NCBI GenBank assembly: GCA_963773845.1
Contig: CAVZCU010000011.1
Span: forward strand, 434,001-498,000
Direction of reading: 5' to 3'
DNA length: 64,000 nucleotides
Source: SIAJ01 sp963773845
Lineage (GTDB): Bacteria > Planctomycetota > Planctomycetia > Gemmatales > Gemmataceae
The translations under genes were made by a program, and so were the position numbers. Position 1 is the first letter of the stretch. Each line of letters opens with the position of its first letter. The notes under the pieces were generated by a model. That model was not told where the DNA came from. It did not search any database and saw nothing but the letters and a program-made list of their open reading frames with translations. Of the stretch, positions 37,545-46,987 are shown piece after piece.

Positions 37545-38591
37545 ATGCACTCCTACCGAATCACTCTGCACCTCGTCTTGACATCGCTTATCGCGGGCCT
37601 CTTCTGCTTCGGAAATGACCCGGCAATTGCCGGCGCCCCGAAGCCTTATCCGACTATGGGGAAAATCGAGCGACTCGACCCCAAGTTCGACACACTGATC
37701 GCCCGCGACGCTCGGCTCGAAAAACTGGCAGATGGGTTCAGTTGGGTTGAAGGTCCAGTTTGGGTACCCAAGGATGGTGGCTACTTGTTGTTCTCGGATA
37801 CGATCGAGAACACCATTTGGAAATGGCAGGAGGGGAAAGGCAAGAGCATCTTTCTCCGGCCGAGCGGCCAGGTGACGAAGAACAATCTTCGCGAGCCCGG
37901 CACGAATGGACTAACGCTGGACAGCGAAGGCAATTTGGTCGCTTGCGACCATGGCAACAACCGAATCTATCGGCTTCGGGAAGATGACGGTTTCCGAAAG
38001 ACGTTGGTCGACCGCTACGACGGCAAGCGATTAAACAGCCCGAACGATCTCGTGTTCAAGTCGAACGGTGATCTGTATTTCACCGATCCTCCCTATGGGG
38101 TCATGGTCAAGGGGTCCGAAGGCTTCCCTGGCCGCCAACTCGACTTCAGCGGTGTCTACCGGCTTTCCAAGGACCGTAAATTAACTTTGCTGACGAAGGA
38201 GTTGACCCGGCCGAATGGTCTCGCGTTTTCGCCCGACGAGAAGACGCTTTATGTCGCCAACTCGGATCCGGCCAAGGCTGTTTGGATGGCATTTCCGGTC
38301 AAGAACGACGGCACGCTTGGTAAAGGGCGGGTCTTTTTCGATGCCACTCCCTGGGTCAAGAAAAAGAAGCCGGGCTTGCCCGATGGACTCAAGGTCGACA
38401 AGGACGGCAATCTGTTCGCGACTGGCCCCGGCGGCGTGCATGTATTTTCCCCCAATGGCAAACACCTGGGCGTGATCAACACTGGCGTGCCGACCGGGAA
38501 TTGCAATTGGGGCGGCGACGGCGGCGTACTGTATGTGGCCGCCGACAAGAGTTTGTGCCGCATTCAGACGAAGACTCGGCGGGCGAAATGA
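37545..38591 (+). CDS. SMP-30/gluconolactonase-family secreted protein
   Basis: 348 residues. An N-terminal signal peptide (hydrophobic LHLVLTSLIAGLFCF, cleavage probably near AIAG-A) is followed by a six-bladed SMP-30-type propeller. Family landmarks are WVEGPVW (metal-binding Glu near 69), EPGTNGLTLDSEGNLVACDHG, LNSPNDLVFKSNGDLYFTDPPYG (Asn/Asp of the metal site) and GLPDGLKVDKDGNLFATGPGGV. Family members hydrolyse sugar lactones such as gluconolactone with a divalent metal; planctomycete paralogues are many and often of unknown substrate. It is likely periplasmic or secreted. Single gene on this strand; the next gene converges. Confidence 0.9.
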   Translation: MHSYRITLHLVLTSLIAGLFCFGNDPAIAGAPKPYPTMGKIERLDPKFDTLIARDARLEKLADGFSWVEGPVWVPKDGGYLLFSDTIENTIWKWQEGKGKSIFLRPSGQVTKNNLREPGTNGLTLDSEGNLVACDHGNNRIYRLREDDGFRKTLVDRYDGKRLNSPNDLVFKSNGDLYFTDPPYGVMVKGSEGFPGRQLDFSGVYRLSKDRKLTLLTKELTRPNGLAFSPDEKTLYVANSDPAKAVWMAFPVKNDGTLGKGRVFFDATPWVKKKKPGLPDGLKVDKDGNLFATGPGGVHVFSPNGKHLGVINTGVPTGNCNWGGDGGVLYVAADKSLCRIQTKTRRAK

Positions 38592-38847
38592 AGCCATTGG
38601 GAAGAATGCCTTAAGATTTCGGATGCCGCCTGTGGCATCGCCATCGCGATGGATGTGACAACTACCGAGCCGAGCCGACCTCTCGACACTTCGGCCCCGG
38701 CAACGACACGTTCAACCACAACGTGCCGATCACCTGGCCATCGACAGTGCCGGGGCTGTGACGGGGAGCGGGTAGGGAGTTCCGCCGGCCGGCGCCGCGC
38801 TTCGGCCTGCTCCTCCTGCCTCACAAGTGCAGGCACTCGATCGCGCT
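38592..38847. other. Short convergent intergenic spacer
   Basis: It lies between two converging genes. No gene, convincing terminator hairpin or repeat was recognised. Confidence 0.4.
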
Positions 38848-41800
38848 CTATGCGACCAGCGAGATTCCCTTGAGCGGCGACACGGGCAGGGCGGCCAGGT
38901 CGGTGGCGTGTTTCACGAGCACAAGCCCGTCGATCGCCGTGTCGCCGTCGCCGAGGTTGAAGCCGGCGGGGCCGGCGTTGGTGAAGTCGAAGATCTCGTT
39001 GTGATCCTCGTCCGCCCCGATGACCTGGGCACTGATCATTGTCAGCGACTGCACGGCGTTGGCGCTCGTGATGTTGTTCGCCGCGGGCCGGCCGGCGAAG
39101 ATGGCGGCGATTCGCGTAGCCGAAACCTGCGAGATGCTGCCGTTCAATGCGATGCCACCCGTGCCGGCCTGGCCAGCGATCAGCCCACCCATGCCGCTGT
39201 CGACTGCGAGGTTGGAAGGTAGTCCAAAGGCGCTGGCGAAATCGCCGATGTCGCCGGCGACCTGGACGTTTGAGATCGAGCCGCCGTTGCCGCTGAGCGC
39301 GCCGCCATTGCCGCCGTTGCCGGCGAGGATCCAACGGACGAATTTGCCGACACCGGTGATGTTCACACCCGTGACTGGACCGCCGTTACCCCCCTGGCCG
39401 TTAGGACCGGTGCCGCCACCGTCCCCCGCGTCAATTCGCAGCGCGCCGACGTTGCCGTGGACATTTGAAACGGCGCCACCGTACCCACCCTGAACTGTGC
39501 CATTACCGCCGACGGAGGCGCTCACTTGGAAATTGCTTCGCGGACCAAATAACGAGACATTGGAAATCGAGCCGCCACTGCCGCCGTTTCCGCCCGCTAG
39601 CCCTGTACCGCCAGGCTGGGACTGGACCGAGACGCTCGCAGCGCCATCGGAAGAGAAATCATTGATCTTCACATTGTTAAGTGAACCGCCACTGCCGCCA
39701 TCACCTTTGCCGCCGGCGTCTCCGGCATCGCCGCCGGATGCCCCGAAGACCTGAATACCGTCGGAATGGCCATAGTTGTTGATCGTGACATTGGAGAGAG
39801 CGCCACCCTTACCGCCATTGCCCGATCCGTGATGAGTCGAGAACCCACCTGCGCTAATGCTCAAGATATCCACGTCGCCGAGGCTGTTTACAATCACGTT
39901 GGAAAGCGAGCCACCGTTGCCGCCATTTCCGTTGCCGCCAAGCAATCCGTTGCCAGAGCCCGCACTGATTGTCACTTGGTCAATCGGGCCATCATTCTCA
40001 AACGTTACGCCGTTCACGTTGCCGCCGGCCGCCCCGTTGGCATCGCGGCTCGAACCGGCGGTGCCGGAGGCGATTTCGGCGTGGCCGAACGAAGTGTTGA
40101 GCCTCAATGCGACGTTCGCGAGACTTCCGCCGGCACCTCCCGTTCCCTTTGTCGAGCCGGCGTCACCCCCGTCGCCGCTAAAGATCTGTGTCTCGTCACC
40201 CATGAAGCCGTGCAGATTCGCGGAGACATTCGAAATCGATCCACCGGCTCCGCCGTTGCCGATTGTTCCACCGTGGCCGCCGTTGCCAGCAAGCAATTCG
40301 AGGGCATGGCCATCATGAAGGAGTTCAAAGTTGAGTCCAGTCAAGTTGCCGCCCGCGCCGCCAATGCCTGGGCTCGTAGCCGTGGTTTCGTTCCCCCCAT
40401 TGCCCGCATGGATCGATACCTCGTTGTTGTTGCTCAAAATCGTTGAGAACAATGGAGTTCTTGCGAAGGACGCCATTGACCCGTACGGACCCAAAATTGC
40501 CGCCATGTCCGCCAACGCCATTGCCGCTAATGCTGCCACCGTCGAACCCGTTTTGAATTCCAGGATCGTCGAAGTCCTGCAGATCGACGAGGCCGAGGAA
40601 GCGAATGTCGTTGCCGTTGAAGGCCCCACCGTCGCCGCCTCGAGTCACCCCGGCCCCGCCGGCGCCGCTGCCGATACTGGCCTGGCCCACGCGGCTGCCG
40701 TTCACGTCGATGCCGAGCGTCTCATTGACCAAAATTGTTGAGCCGGACACGGCACCGCCCGCGCCGCCTCGGTCCGTGGAACTGTCGCCGCCCGGACCGG
40801 CGCTGACAAAGAAAATGGGAATTGAGCCCTCAGTATCAATCGCCTCAAGTCTGCTATTCACGATGGCGCCGCCCGGGCCGCCGGACGTTCCGACGCCGGC
40901 GCCGCCCGTGCCGCCGACCACGCTTAAGACGCCGCCAACGAGGTTGCCGGCGATGACGCGTCCCAGGCCCCCCGTGACACGGATCGTCGAGCCAACGATC
41001 TGGCCGCCGTGACCCGCAATCGTATTCTTCCCGCTTGCCTGACCGCCGATCCCGGAGTTGACTGCCAGGACCAGTCCATCGCCGAGCATGTTGATTGTTG
41101 TGTTGACCATCGAACCGCCGTTGCCACCAGAGCCGGCGCTGGAATCGCCACCGAAGCCAAAGAAGAATGATCCGGGCGTCAAAGAGTTGCTCTGGAACGT
41201 GATCGAACTTTGAGCCAGATTACCGGCGGTGCCGCCATTGCCGTGGACCGAAGACCCGCCCCTACCCGTGCTCAAGCTAAACCCGGCCGGCGAGTTGACC
41301 ACCGTGAGCCCGACGACGCTCCCCCCGGCGCCACCGTTGCCGGTTCCCGATGCGATCGCGCCGCCGTCGCCCGCCTCGACGTCCGCGGCGCCGTTTTCCA
41401 GCCGAACATTCGTGATGTTCCCGCCGTTCGCCCCGGCCGGTTGCGTGAACGAGAGCGTGAATGGATTGCCCACCGGTGCATATCGCACGACATCCAGATT
41501 GCCGGACGTGCCCACCAGAATGCGCGCGACGCTTTGCTCCGGCGTCAGTGTAAATAGCCCCGACCCGATCCGCACGTTGCTAATGTTCTTGCCAGCGACA
41601 ATATCGCCGAAGACGCGGCCAGCGATGTTCAGGCCTGCAATCGACGCATTTTGTAGTGCTGTTTGCGTGAACTGCCCGGCAGCATTGAGTGTGGTCGTAA
41701 TCGGCCCATTGATATCGGTATTGACCGTACCGATGAAGCCATTCGAGACCGCCAGTCCGGAGACGTCGTTCTCATCGAAAGAGCCCGCCGTCGGGCCGAA

Positions 41801-42091
41801 GCCGTCGCTCAGGAACACCATCGCCCGGCCGGCAGTCACCGATACGAGCACACGCTCCTGTGGATCGCGAACGTGATTGTCGTTCGTGTCGAATATCATC
41901 GCGTCGCCGGCGTTCAGAAGGATCGCCTTGTCTGCTCCCGTTTGGGATTGCGCCGCCGTTTCATTGGCGAGGTTCTGGGCATCGTTGCCGGCGGCGTCTT
42001 TGACGGTGAGCGCTGCGCCGCTGACGAAGAAGTTGGCGGGCGCAAGGCGCGATTCAAGCCGCTCGAGGGTAAGAGGCGAGTTCGTTTTCAC
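38848..42091 (-). CDS. Secreted Gly-rich solenoid protein with LERLESRLAPA N-terminal motif (one frameshift)
   Basis: About 1080 residues after joining two frames near 40,430 (first part 42,091 to about 40,435, second about 40,435 to 38,848). The N-terminus LTLERLESRLAPANFFVSG is the planctomycete export/anchoring-type motif seen on many giant extracellular proteins. The body consists of Gly/Asn-rich repeats such as GGNGGSGGSISNV separated by strands, probably a beta-solenoid. It ends with GDTAIDGLVLVKHATDLAALP. GTG 42,091 is chosen because GGAAG (42,098-42,102) lies six bases upstream and places the motif near the start. A longer in-frame ATG at 42,214 would begin almost at the upstream gene and adds unconvincing sequence. 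Function unknown. Confidence 0.75.
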
Positions 42092-42229
42092 GGTAGGCTT
42101 CCGCGGGCGATAGTCGTTGGAGTGCGAGCGGCGGAGTCCGTGCCGAATATGCGCGATGCCGACGGTCGAGTCCCAACGGTCCCCGCCGAGCAATCTGATC
42201 ATACCCGGTGTCAAGCCCCCTCGCTATGG

Positions 42230-44042
42230 TCATTCCTCCTTCCCATTCGCCTCCATACCATCCAAGTGCACGTGGGTGCCATTCGCTCCACGTAATTCGA
42301 TTACCCGGTCGGCTCGGCCTTGGGTCAGGTACGCGGTGAGATCCACGCCCATCTCCTTGAGCGCCGCAAGGTGGTCGCGCTGGCGACTGTTTGCGAGTGT
42401 CCGAGCTTCGACCTCGGCATCCGCATCGGACCGACGTTGTTGCCGGATCGCTGTGTGTTGCGCTTCTTTGCGCTGCAATTCCGCTTCGTCGCGCTTGCGG
42501 CTCAATTCCAGCTCCGCTTCCACTTCGTTCGTCTGCTCCATTCGCCGTTTGGCGGCCCGAGCGACCTGGGCGTCGAGCTTGTAATCCTCGAGTTGCTGGG
42601 ATTGTTGTTCGGTTGCGCAGTTCCAATTGCAGTTTGGTGCGCGCTTCGATCGCCTGATCGTGCATCGCCTGGAGTCGATCCGGGGCGCCATAACCACGGT
42701 AGACCACCTTGTTGATGCGATAGCCGCACTGACTCGCCCGGTTCATCAATTGGCGGTAGGTGTCCAGGTCATTGAGTTGACTCGTGTTCTGCTTGAACGA
42801 CTCGAAGCTGTGCCGGCCGGTGAAATCGACGACATCCGAGGTGGCGGCATTGATGAAGTCGCCGATCGGGTCGTGCGTCGTGTCCAGCATACGTTCGATG
42901 TCGAGCAGCTCGAAGAAGATCATCAGGCGAATGGTCAGCACCGCGTCGTCGGCGGTGCGAACGTCGCTGACGTCGTGGTACATCTGGTCCGGCATCAGCC
43001 AGAGCTTTTGGAAGACGAGCCCCTTGGCGACTTTCTTGACCCCCTCGGACCCGCCGTCGGAGCCGTGCCAGTTGAAGGTGTGCAGCCATTCACCCGGGGC
43101 CGGGACGAACAGCGTCGGCCCGTTGACGATCCGGCGGGCCACGGGCTCGCTCTCGCCGGCGCGACTATAGACGACGACGGCTTCGCGAGCCGCGACCTGA
43201 AGGGCGTCCTCGCGCGAAATCGATAGATGAATGCGGGGATCGAACCAGACTTCCGCCGGGCCCGAGAGATGTTCCTGCTTTCCATCGCGGAAGCGAACGA
43301 TGAGGAACTCGCCCGGGTGCGCGACGAAGTGCTTCATGGGGCGCAACTGATTCGACCCGAGCCAGCCTCGCTTCGGGCCGACGACTACTTCCATGCGGCC
43401 ATCGCGGGAGACCTTCAGGGCGCGCTGGCCGTCTTCGACGATGAAGTACCACATGTCGATGTTCCGAATGGGTGAAGTGGGATCTTGACCTGGAGGTAGC
43501 GGGGGGGCGGGGACTCCGTAGGCCATCTCGTCGCAGGCCATCTCGGAGATGTTCTCGTCCGCCATTCCCCGTATGCCGCGTTTGAATTCCGTGACGTTCC
43601 TGCCCAGGGCGACCGCCGGGGCCATGAGGCGCTGGAGACGCCGTCGAGCGACTGGCGATGAAAGATCTTCTTCGAAATCGACGGCTGTGTCCGTAAATTC
43701 ACACAGCATTGAGTCGATGGACTCAGTTTCGGTTTTTCCGTAATGGCGGTTGATCGCGGCACGAAGTGTGGCCAAATCGGTGGGGACAAGCCGGACCTTC
43801 TTGTTGAGCATGAAGGCGAGCTTGTCTTGCAAGTGGATGTTATGGGCATTGACGGCGGCGCACGTGAGGGTTTCGCCGTCGAGTGCGATGGGCAGGACCA
43901 TGTTCTCGCGGGCAACCGATTCGGGGACGAGTTCGATCAGGGCCCGCGGCGGGTTGAGATTGGGACCATGGGCGCGGCCGTCGTGCGACTGCAAATTTTG
44001 CAGGGCGCCCGTCTGCAAGAGGTACTTGTACTCGAGGCCCAT
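42230..44042 (-). CDS. MshEN-like domain fused to vault-like repeats, SPFH shoulder and coiled coil (one frameshift)
   Basis: About 603 residues after joining frames near 42,615. Residues 32-102 resemble the GspE/MshE N-terminal (T2SSE_N) domain (LIELVPESVARENMVLPIAL, ending AAINRHYG). About 196-326 contain three 40-50-residue beta units with G-P turns (VVVGPKRGWL, HLSGPAEVWFDP, RIVNGPTLFVPAPGEWLHTF) reminiscent of major vault protein repeats. About 340-455 look like the SPFH/vault shoulder (DDAVLTIRLMIFFEL). A long charged coiled coil follows (EAELELSRKRDEAELQRKEA), like the vault cap helix. No membrane segment is seen. ATG 44,042 is chosen over 44,048 because SD GGAGGT at 44,051-44,056 is eight bases away. 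An oligomeric scaffold role is inference; a plain Band-7 protein is the alternative. Confidence 0.7.
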
Positions 44043-44172
44043 GAGCATGCACCTCCGGGGCCTGAAAAGAGGTTGCGGGCGACGCGGAACCGCCGAATGG
44101 ATTGGCCAAATCGTCAGCGGGCATTATTCGCTGGCCTAAGTGTCCGAGAACGGAACTACGCCGCGCGCGGCG

Positions 44173-45097
44173 TTACTCATCCCGAAATGGCTTCTTTTCT
44201 CGGTAGAGGTTCAGTCGCTTGCGGGCGCCGTCGCCGTCGTCTTTCATGAATGCCGGGCAGTCGATCGCTTTTTGCTGGGCCGCGACTGCTTTGTCGAAGT
44301 CGCCGACCTCGGCGTAGGCCGCGGCGAGCGTATCCAGAAAGCGGCCGTCGCGGTATTGGATCATGTCCACCGCCTTCTTCGCTTCTTGCAAGGCTCGCTT
44401 GCCGTCACGGAGCTTCTTCTCGGGGGCGGTCGCCAAGACGCGGGCCAGGTTCATGTGCAAACCGGGCACGTGCGATTCGTTTTGCAAAGCCGCCTCGATG
44501 TCCTTGAGCGCGAGGTCGAATTTCCGCGAGCGCACATAACACTCCCCGCGGTTGTAAAGAGCGAAGAAGTAGCGCGGATTGGCGTTCAAGAGCGCGGTGA
44601 ATTCCTCGATCGCCTTCTCGTAGTCCTTGCTCTTCATGTAGCATTCGCCGCGATTGTTTTTCCACGAGACGCTGCCGGGGTTCAGCCGAACCGCCTCTTC
44701 GCCATCCTTGAGCGCCTCGATCCCATTCCTTGACTTCCAGGTACGCCCAGCAGCGGCAGGAAATCGCCCGTTCGTCCTTCGGATTCTTATCGAGCACGGC
44801 CGTGTAGAAGTTGATCGCGTCCCAGGGCCGCAAGGCGGTTTCCTTTTTGATCCAAAATGCGGTGTCGTCGTGCTGAACGCGGACAAAATCCCCCTTCTCG
44901 TCAATGACGCGCAGATCGAGGTAGCGAATCGTGTGCGGCTCCAGCTCAAACGTTCCGTTGTCGAGCTTGCGATAGGTTTCCGGGCTGCTACTCTTACAGC
45001 ACACGACGATGCCGACCCACGATTCTTTCTGCTTGGGCGGCGCCGGGGCGGCAACGCAGGCGGCGGCAACCAGAAGCAGTGACGCGAATCGAAGCAT
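44173..45097 (-). CDS. Exported TPR-repeat protein (one frameshift)
   Basis: About 307 residues after joining frames near 44,725. The N-terminus MLRFASLLLVAAACVAAPAP is a signal peptide, possibly a lipoprotein-like one. An SH3-like beta region follows (SWVGIVVCCKSSSPET, then GDFVRVQHDDTAFWIKKE), then at least four TPR units (NNRGECYMKSKDYEKAIEEF; LYNRGECYVRSRKFDLALKD). ATG 45,097 is supported by GGAGG seven bases upstream, and a longer upstream frame is rejected. Protein-protein interaction is the likely role; partner unknown. It is divergent from the DUF420 gene, sharing a 107-bp upstream region. Confidence 0.8.
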
Positions 45098-45204
45098 GGC
45101 GGATCCTCCGATACCATTGTTGCCGATTGTACACCGGGCGGCCGGCGAGTAAAACGCGAAGAGGAGATGCCATTGCGCATCGTTCTTGTGAAGGCTGGAG
45201 ATTG

Positions 45205-45612
45205 ATGTTATCACCCGGGACCGTGATTCTGATTCTGAAGATCGCCGTATCGGCCGTCACGGTATTGCTCGTGACATCGTTGATCGCCTTGGCGAGCGGC
45301 CGTCCGCGTTTGCATGGGCAGATCAATCGCGTGTTTTTCGCGTTGACGATGGCCACCGTGCTCGTGTTCGAGGGATTCATCCGCCTGGTCGATCCGAACC
45401 TCACCGCGGCGTTCTCGCCCGAGCAGCGCGAGGCGCTGACCATTCATCTTGCCTTCGCGATGCCGTCGGCGGTCTTACTGCCGATCATGCTGTATACCGG
45501 CGCGCGGCATTACAAGAAACTTCACGTCGCCATCGCGGCCGGCTTTCTGGTGTTATGGACCGGAACGTTTGTGACCGGCGTCTTCTTTCTTCCGCATTCG
45601 TTCGAGCCATAG
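45205..45612 (+). CDS. DUF420-family membrane protein
   Basis: 135 residues with four hydrophobic helices (VILILKIAVSAVTVLLV; FFALTMATVLVFEGFIRLV; HLAFAMPSAVLLPIMLY; VAIAAGFLVLWTGTFVTGVF). The pattern of conserved His/Arg between helices (TIHLAFA, GARHYKKLH) matches the DUF420 family of small inner-membrane proteins, which are often found near cytochrome oxidase assembly genes; no such gene is seen here. ATG 45,205 follows GGAG by four bases. Its stop lies two bases before the scpB start, suggesting translational coupling. Confidence 0.8.
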   Translation: MLSPGTVILILKIAVSAVTVLLVTSLIALASGRPRLHGQINRVFFALTMATVLVFEGFIRLVDPNLTAAFSPEQREALTIHLAFAMPSAVLLPIMLYTGARHYKKLHVAIAAGFLVLWTGTFVTGVFFLPHSFEP

Positions 45613-45614
45613 CG

Positions 45615-46337
45615 ATGAGCGAAACGGCCAAGCCGGAGCTGGACCCGCTGGCGAACGCCCAACAACTGGGTGAGAGCTTCGCCGCCCTCGTCGGCACGCA
45701 CGACTGGCACGTGGACGAGGCGCCGGACGCGATTCCCGAACCTGCCCCCATGGCTGCGTCCCCGTCGCCGGCGAGTCGGACCGAAAAGCCCCCCCTCGCC
45801 GAGCCGGTCAACGAGCCGACGGTCCCGCCGACGCCGTTGCAGATTATCGAGGCGCTGCTCTTCGTTGGAGGGCTGCCACTCACCGCCGAGCATGCGGCCG
45901 AAGCGATTCGCGGACTCTCCGCCGACCAATTCCGCGAGTGCATTGACGTACTGAATGAGGTCTATCGCTCGCAGAGCCGGCCGTATGCCGTCGAACATGG
46001 CCCGACCGGCTATGTGCTTCGCGTCGGCCGACGGTACGCCGGAGTGCGCGAGAAGCTTTTCGGCGGGCCACGGGAAGCGCGCCTCACTCAGCAGGCTCTG
46101 GACGTGCTTTCCCTGGTGGCTTATCGGCAGCCGGTGGGTAAAGCGGAGATCGACGGCTCCCGTGGTACGGATTCCGGAACGGTCTTGCGCCAACTTCTTC
46201 GCCTGGGGCTTATTGCAGCGACGCAAACGGAAGCAAAGGAAACGCTTTACGCCACCACCACGCGATTTCTGGAAATCTTCCATCTGCGTGAACTGGACGA
46301 CCTTCCCGAGCTAAGCGAACCGAAGCGGATCGGATAG
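45615..46337 (+). CDS. scpB: Segregation and condensation protein B
   Basis: 240 residues. A low-complexity Pro/Ala-rich N-terminal extension (about 1-75) precedes the ScpB winged-helix pair. Signature pieces are IIEALLFVGGLPLTAEHAAE (first helix region) and LTQQALDVLSLVAYRQPVGK with IDGSRGTDSGTVLRQLL (second winged helix). ScpB binds ScpA and SMC to form the bacterial condensin that organises chromosomes. No scpA is in the window, although scpA and scpB are often neighbours. It starts two bases after the DUF420 gene. Confidence 0.92.
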   Translation: MSETAKPELDPLANAQQLGESFAALVGTHDWHVDEAPDAIPEPAPMAASPSPASRTEKPPLAEPVNEPTVPPTPLQIIEALLFVGGLPLTAEHAAEAIRGLSADQFRECIDVLNEVYRSQSRPYAVEHGPTGYVLRVGRRYAGVREKLFGGPREARLTQQALDVLSLVAYRQPVGKAEIDGSRGTDSGTVLRQLLRLGLIAATQTEAKETLYATTTRFLEIFHLRELDDLPELSEPKRIG

Positions 46338-46416
46338 CTCCGCGGTCGGCACTCGGTTTGCACTTCCTCGGCAGTCCATGTCACGTATAACCGACCATTT
46401 CCGTGAGGAGAATGAA

Positions 46417-46899
46417 ATGCGGACTCATCGTTTACTGGCGGGGGTGTTGGGCGTGGCCATTTGCTTTGTCCAGTCCAACTGGACGGCGGCTCAAGATCGA
46501 GCGCAGTCCACCGATCCGAAGGAAGTTGCGAAGAAGAACCAACCGTACTGGGACTGCGCCAAGGCTTGCGACGATTGTGGGCGCATGTGCAAAGCATGCG
46601 GCGCGCACTGCACGCAGATGGTGGCCGACGGACAAAAGCAACACATGGAAACCGTCCGAACCTGCCAGGATTGCGCAAGCATTTGCGTAGCGGCCGGAGC
46701 GGTGACTGCTCGGTCGGGCCCGTTCTCGGACGCCATTTGTCTTGCCTGCGCCGATGCCTGTAAGCGCTGTGGCGATGCCTGCGCGAAGCACGCCAGTCAT
46801 GACTCCATCATGAAGAACTGTTCCGAGGAGTGCCGCAAGTGTGAAAAGGCGTGCCGGGACATGATCAAGCACGTCGGCCACGGCGCCGAACGGCGCTAG
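46417..46899 (+). CDS. Cys-rich four-helix-bundle copper-binding protein (DUF326/Csp-like), exported
   Basis: 160 residues. A signal peptide (MRTHRLLAGVLGVAICFVQS, cleavage probably after TAAQ) precedes a mature part with 18 Cys in helical C-x3-C-x2-C spacings, for example CAKACDDCGRMCKACGAHC, CQDCASIC, CLACADACKRCGDAC and CSEECRKCEKAC. This is the pattern of the DUF326/Csp copper-storage family, in which Cys lining the bundle core binds many Cu(I) ions. The export signal suggests periplasmic storage, like Csp1. ATG 46,417 follows GAGGAG by about six bases and excludes the upstream in-frame ATG. A terminator hairpin follows. Confidence 0.88.
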   Translation: MRTHRLLAGVLGVAICFVQSNWTAAQDRAQSTDPKEVAKKNQPYWDCAKACDDCGRMCKACGAHCTQMVADGQKQHMETVRTCQDCASICVAAGAVTARSGPFSDAICLACADACKRCGDACAKHASHDSIMKNCSEECRKCEKACRDMIKHVGHGAERR

Positions 46900-46926
46900 C
46901 GGGAATGGCATCCGATTGAAAGCCCG

Positions 46927-46963
46927 CACAAAGACACAGCGCGGGACGCGCTGTGTCTTTGTG
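46927..46963. terminator. 17-bp perfect hairpin between convergent genes
   Basis: Arms 46,927-46,943 (cacaaagacacagcgcg) and 46,947-46,963 with a three-base loop (gga). It sits just after the copper-protein gene and before the stop of the converging kinase gene, so it can serve both. There is no strong T-tract. Confidence 0.75.
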
Positions 46964-46987
46964 TTGCGTTCTACATGATCGATGGGC

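Noticed and set aside
36978..37581. Several short open frames around the 37.3-kb palindrome
   Set aside because: They read through the inverted repeat itself, have no start signals and show no family features.
40605..41876. Plus-strand Pro/Ala-rich open frames opposite the Gly-rich solenoid gene
   Set aside because: Gly-rich codons on one strand read as Pro/Ala-rich on the other. The minus-strand protein has the export motif and repeats.
42092..42214. Longer N-terminus for the Gly-rich protein from ATG 42,214
   Set aside because: The extension has no protein-like character, and GTG 42,091 has a good ribosome site placing the export motif at the start.
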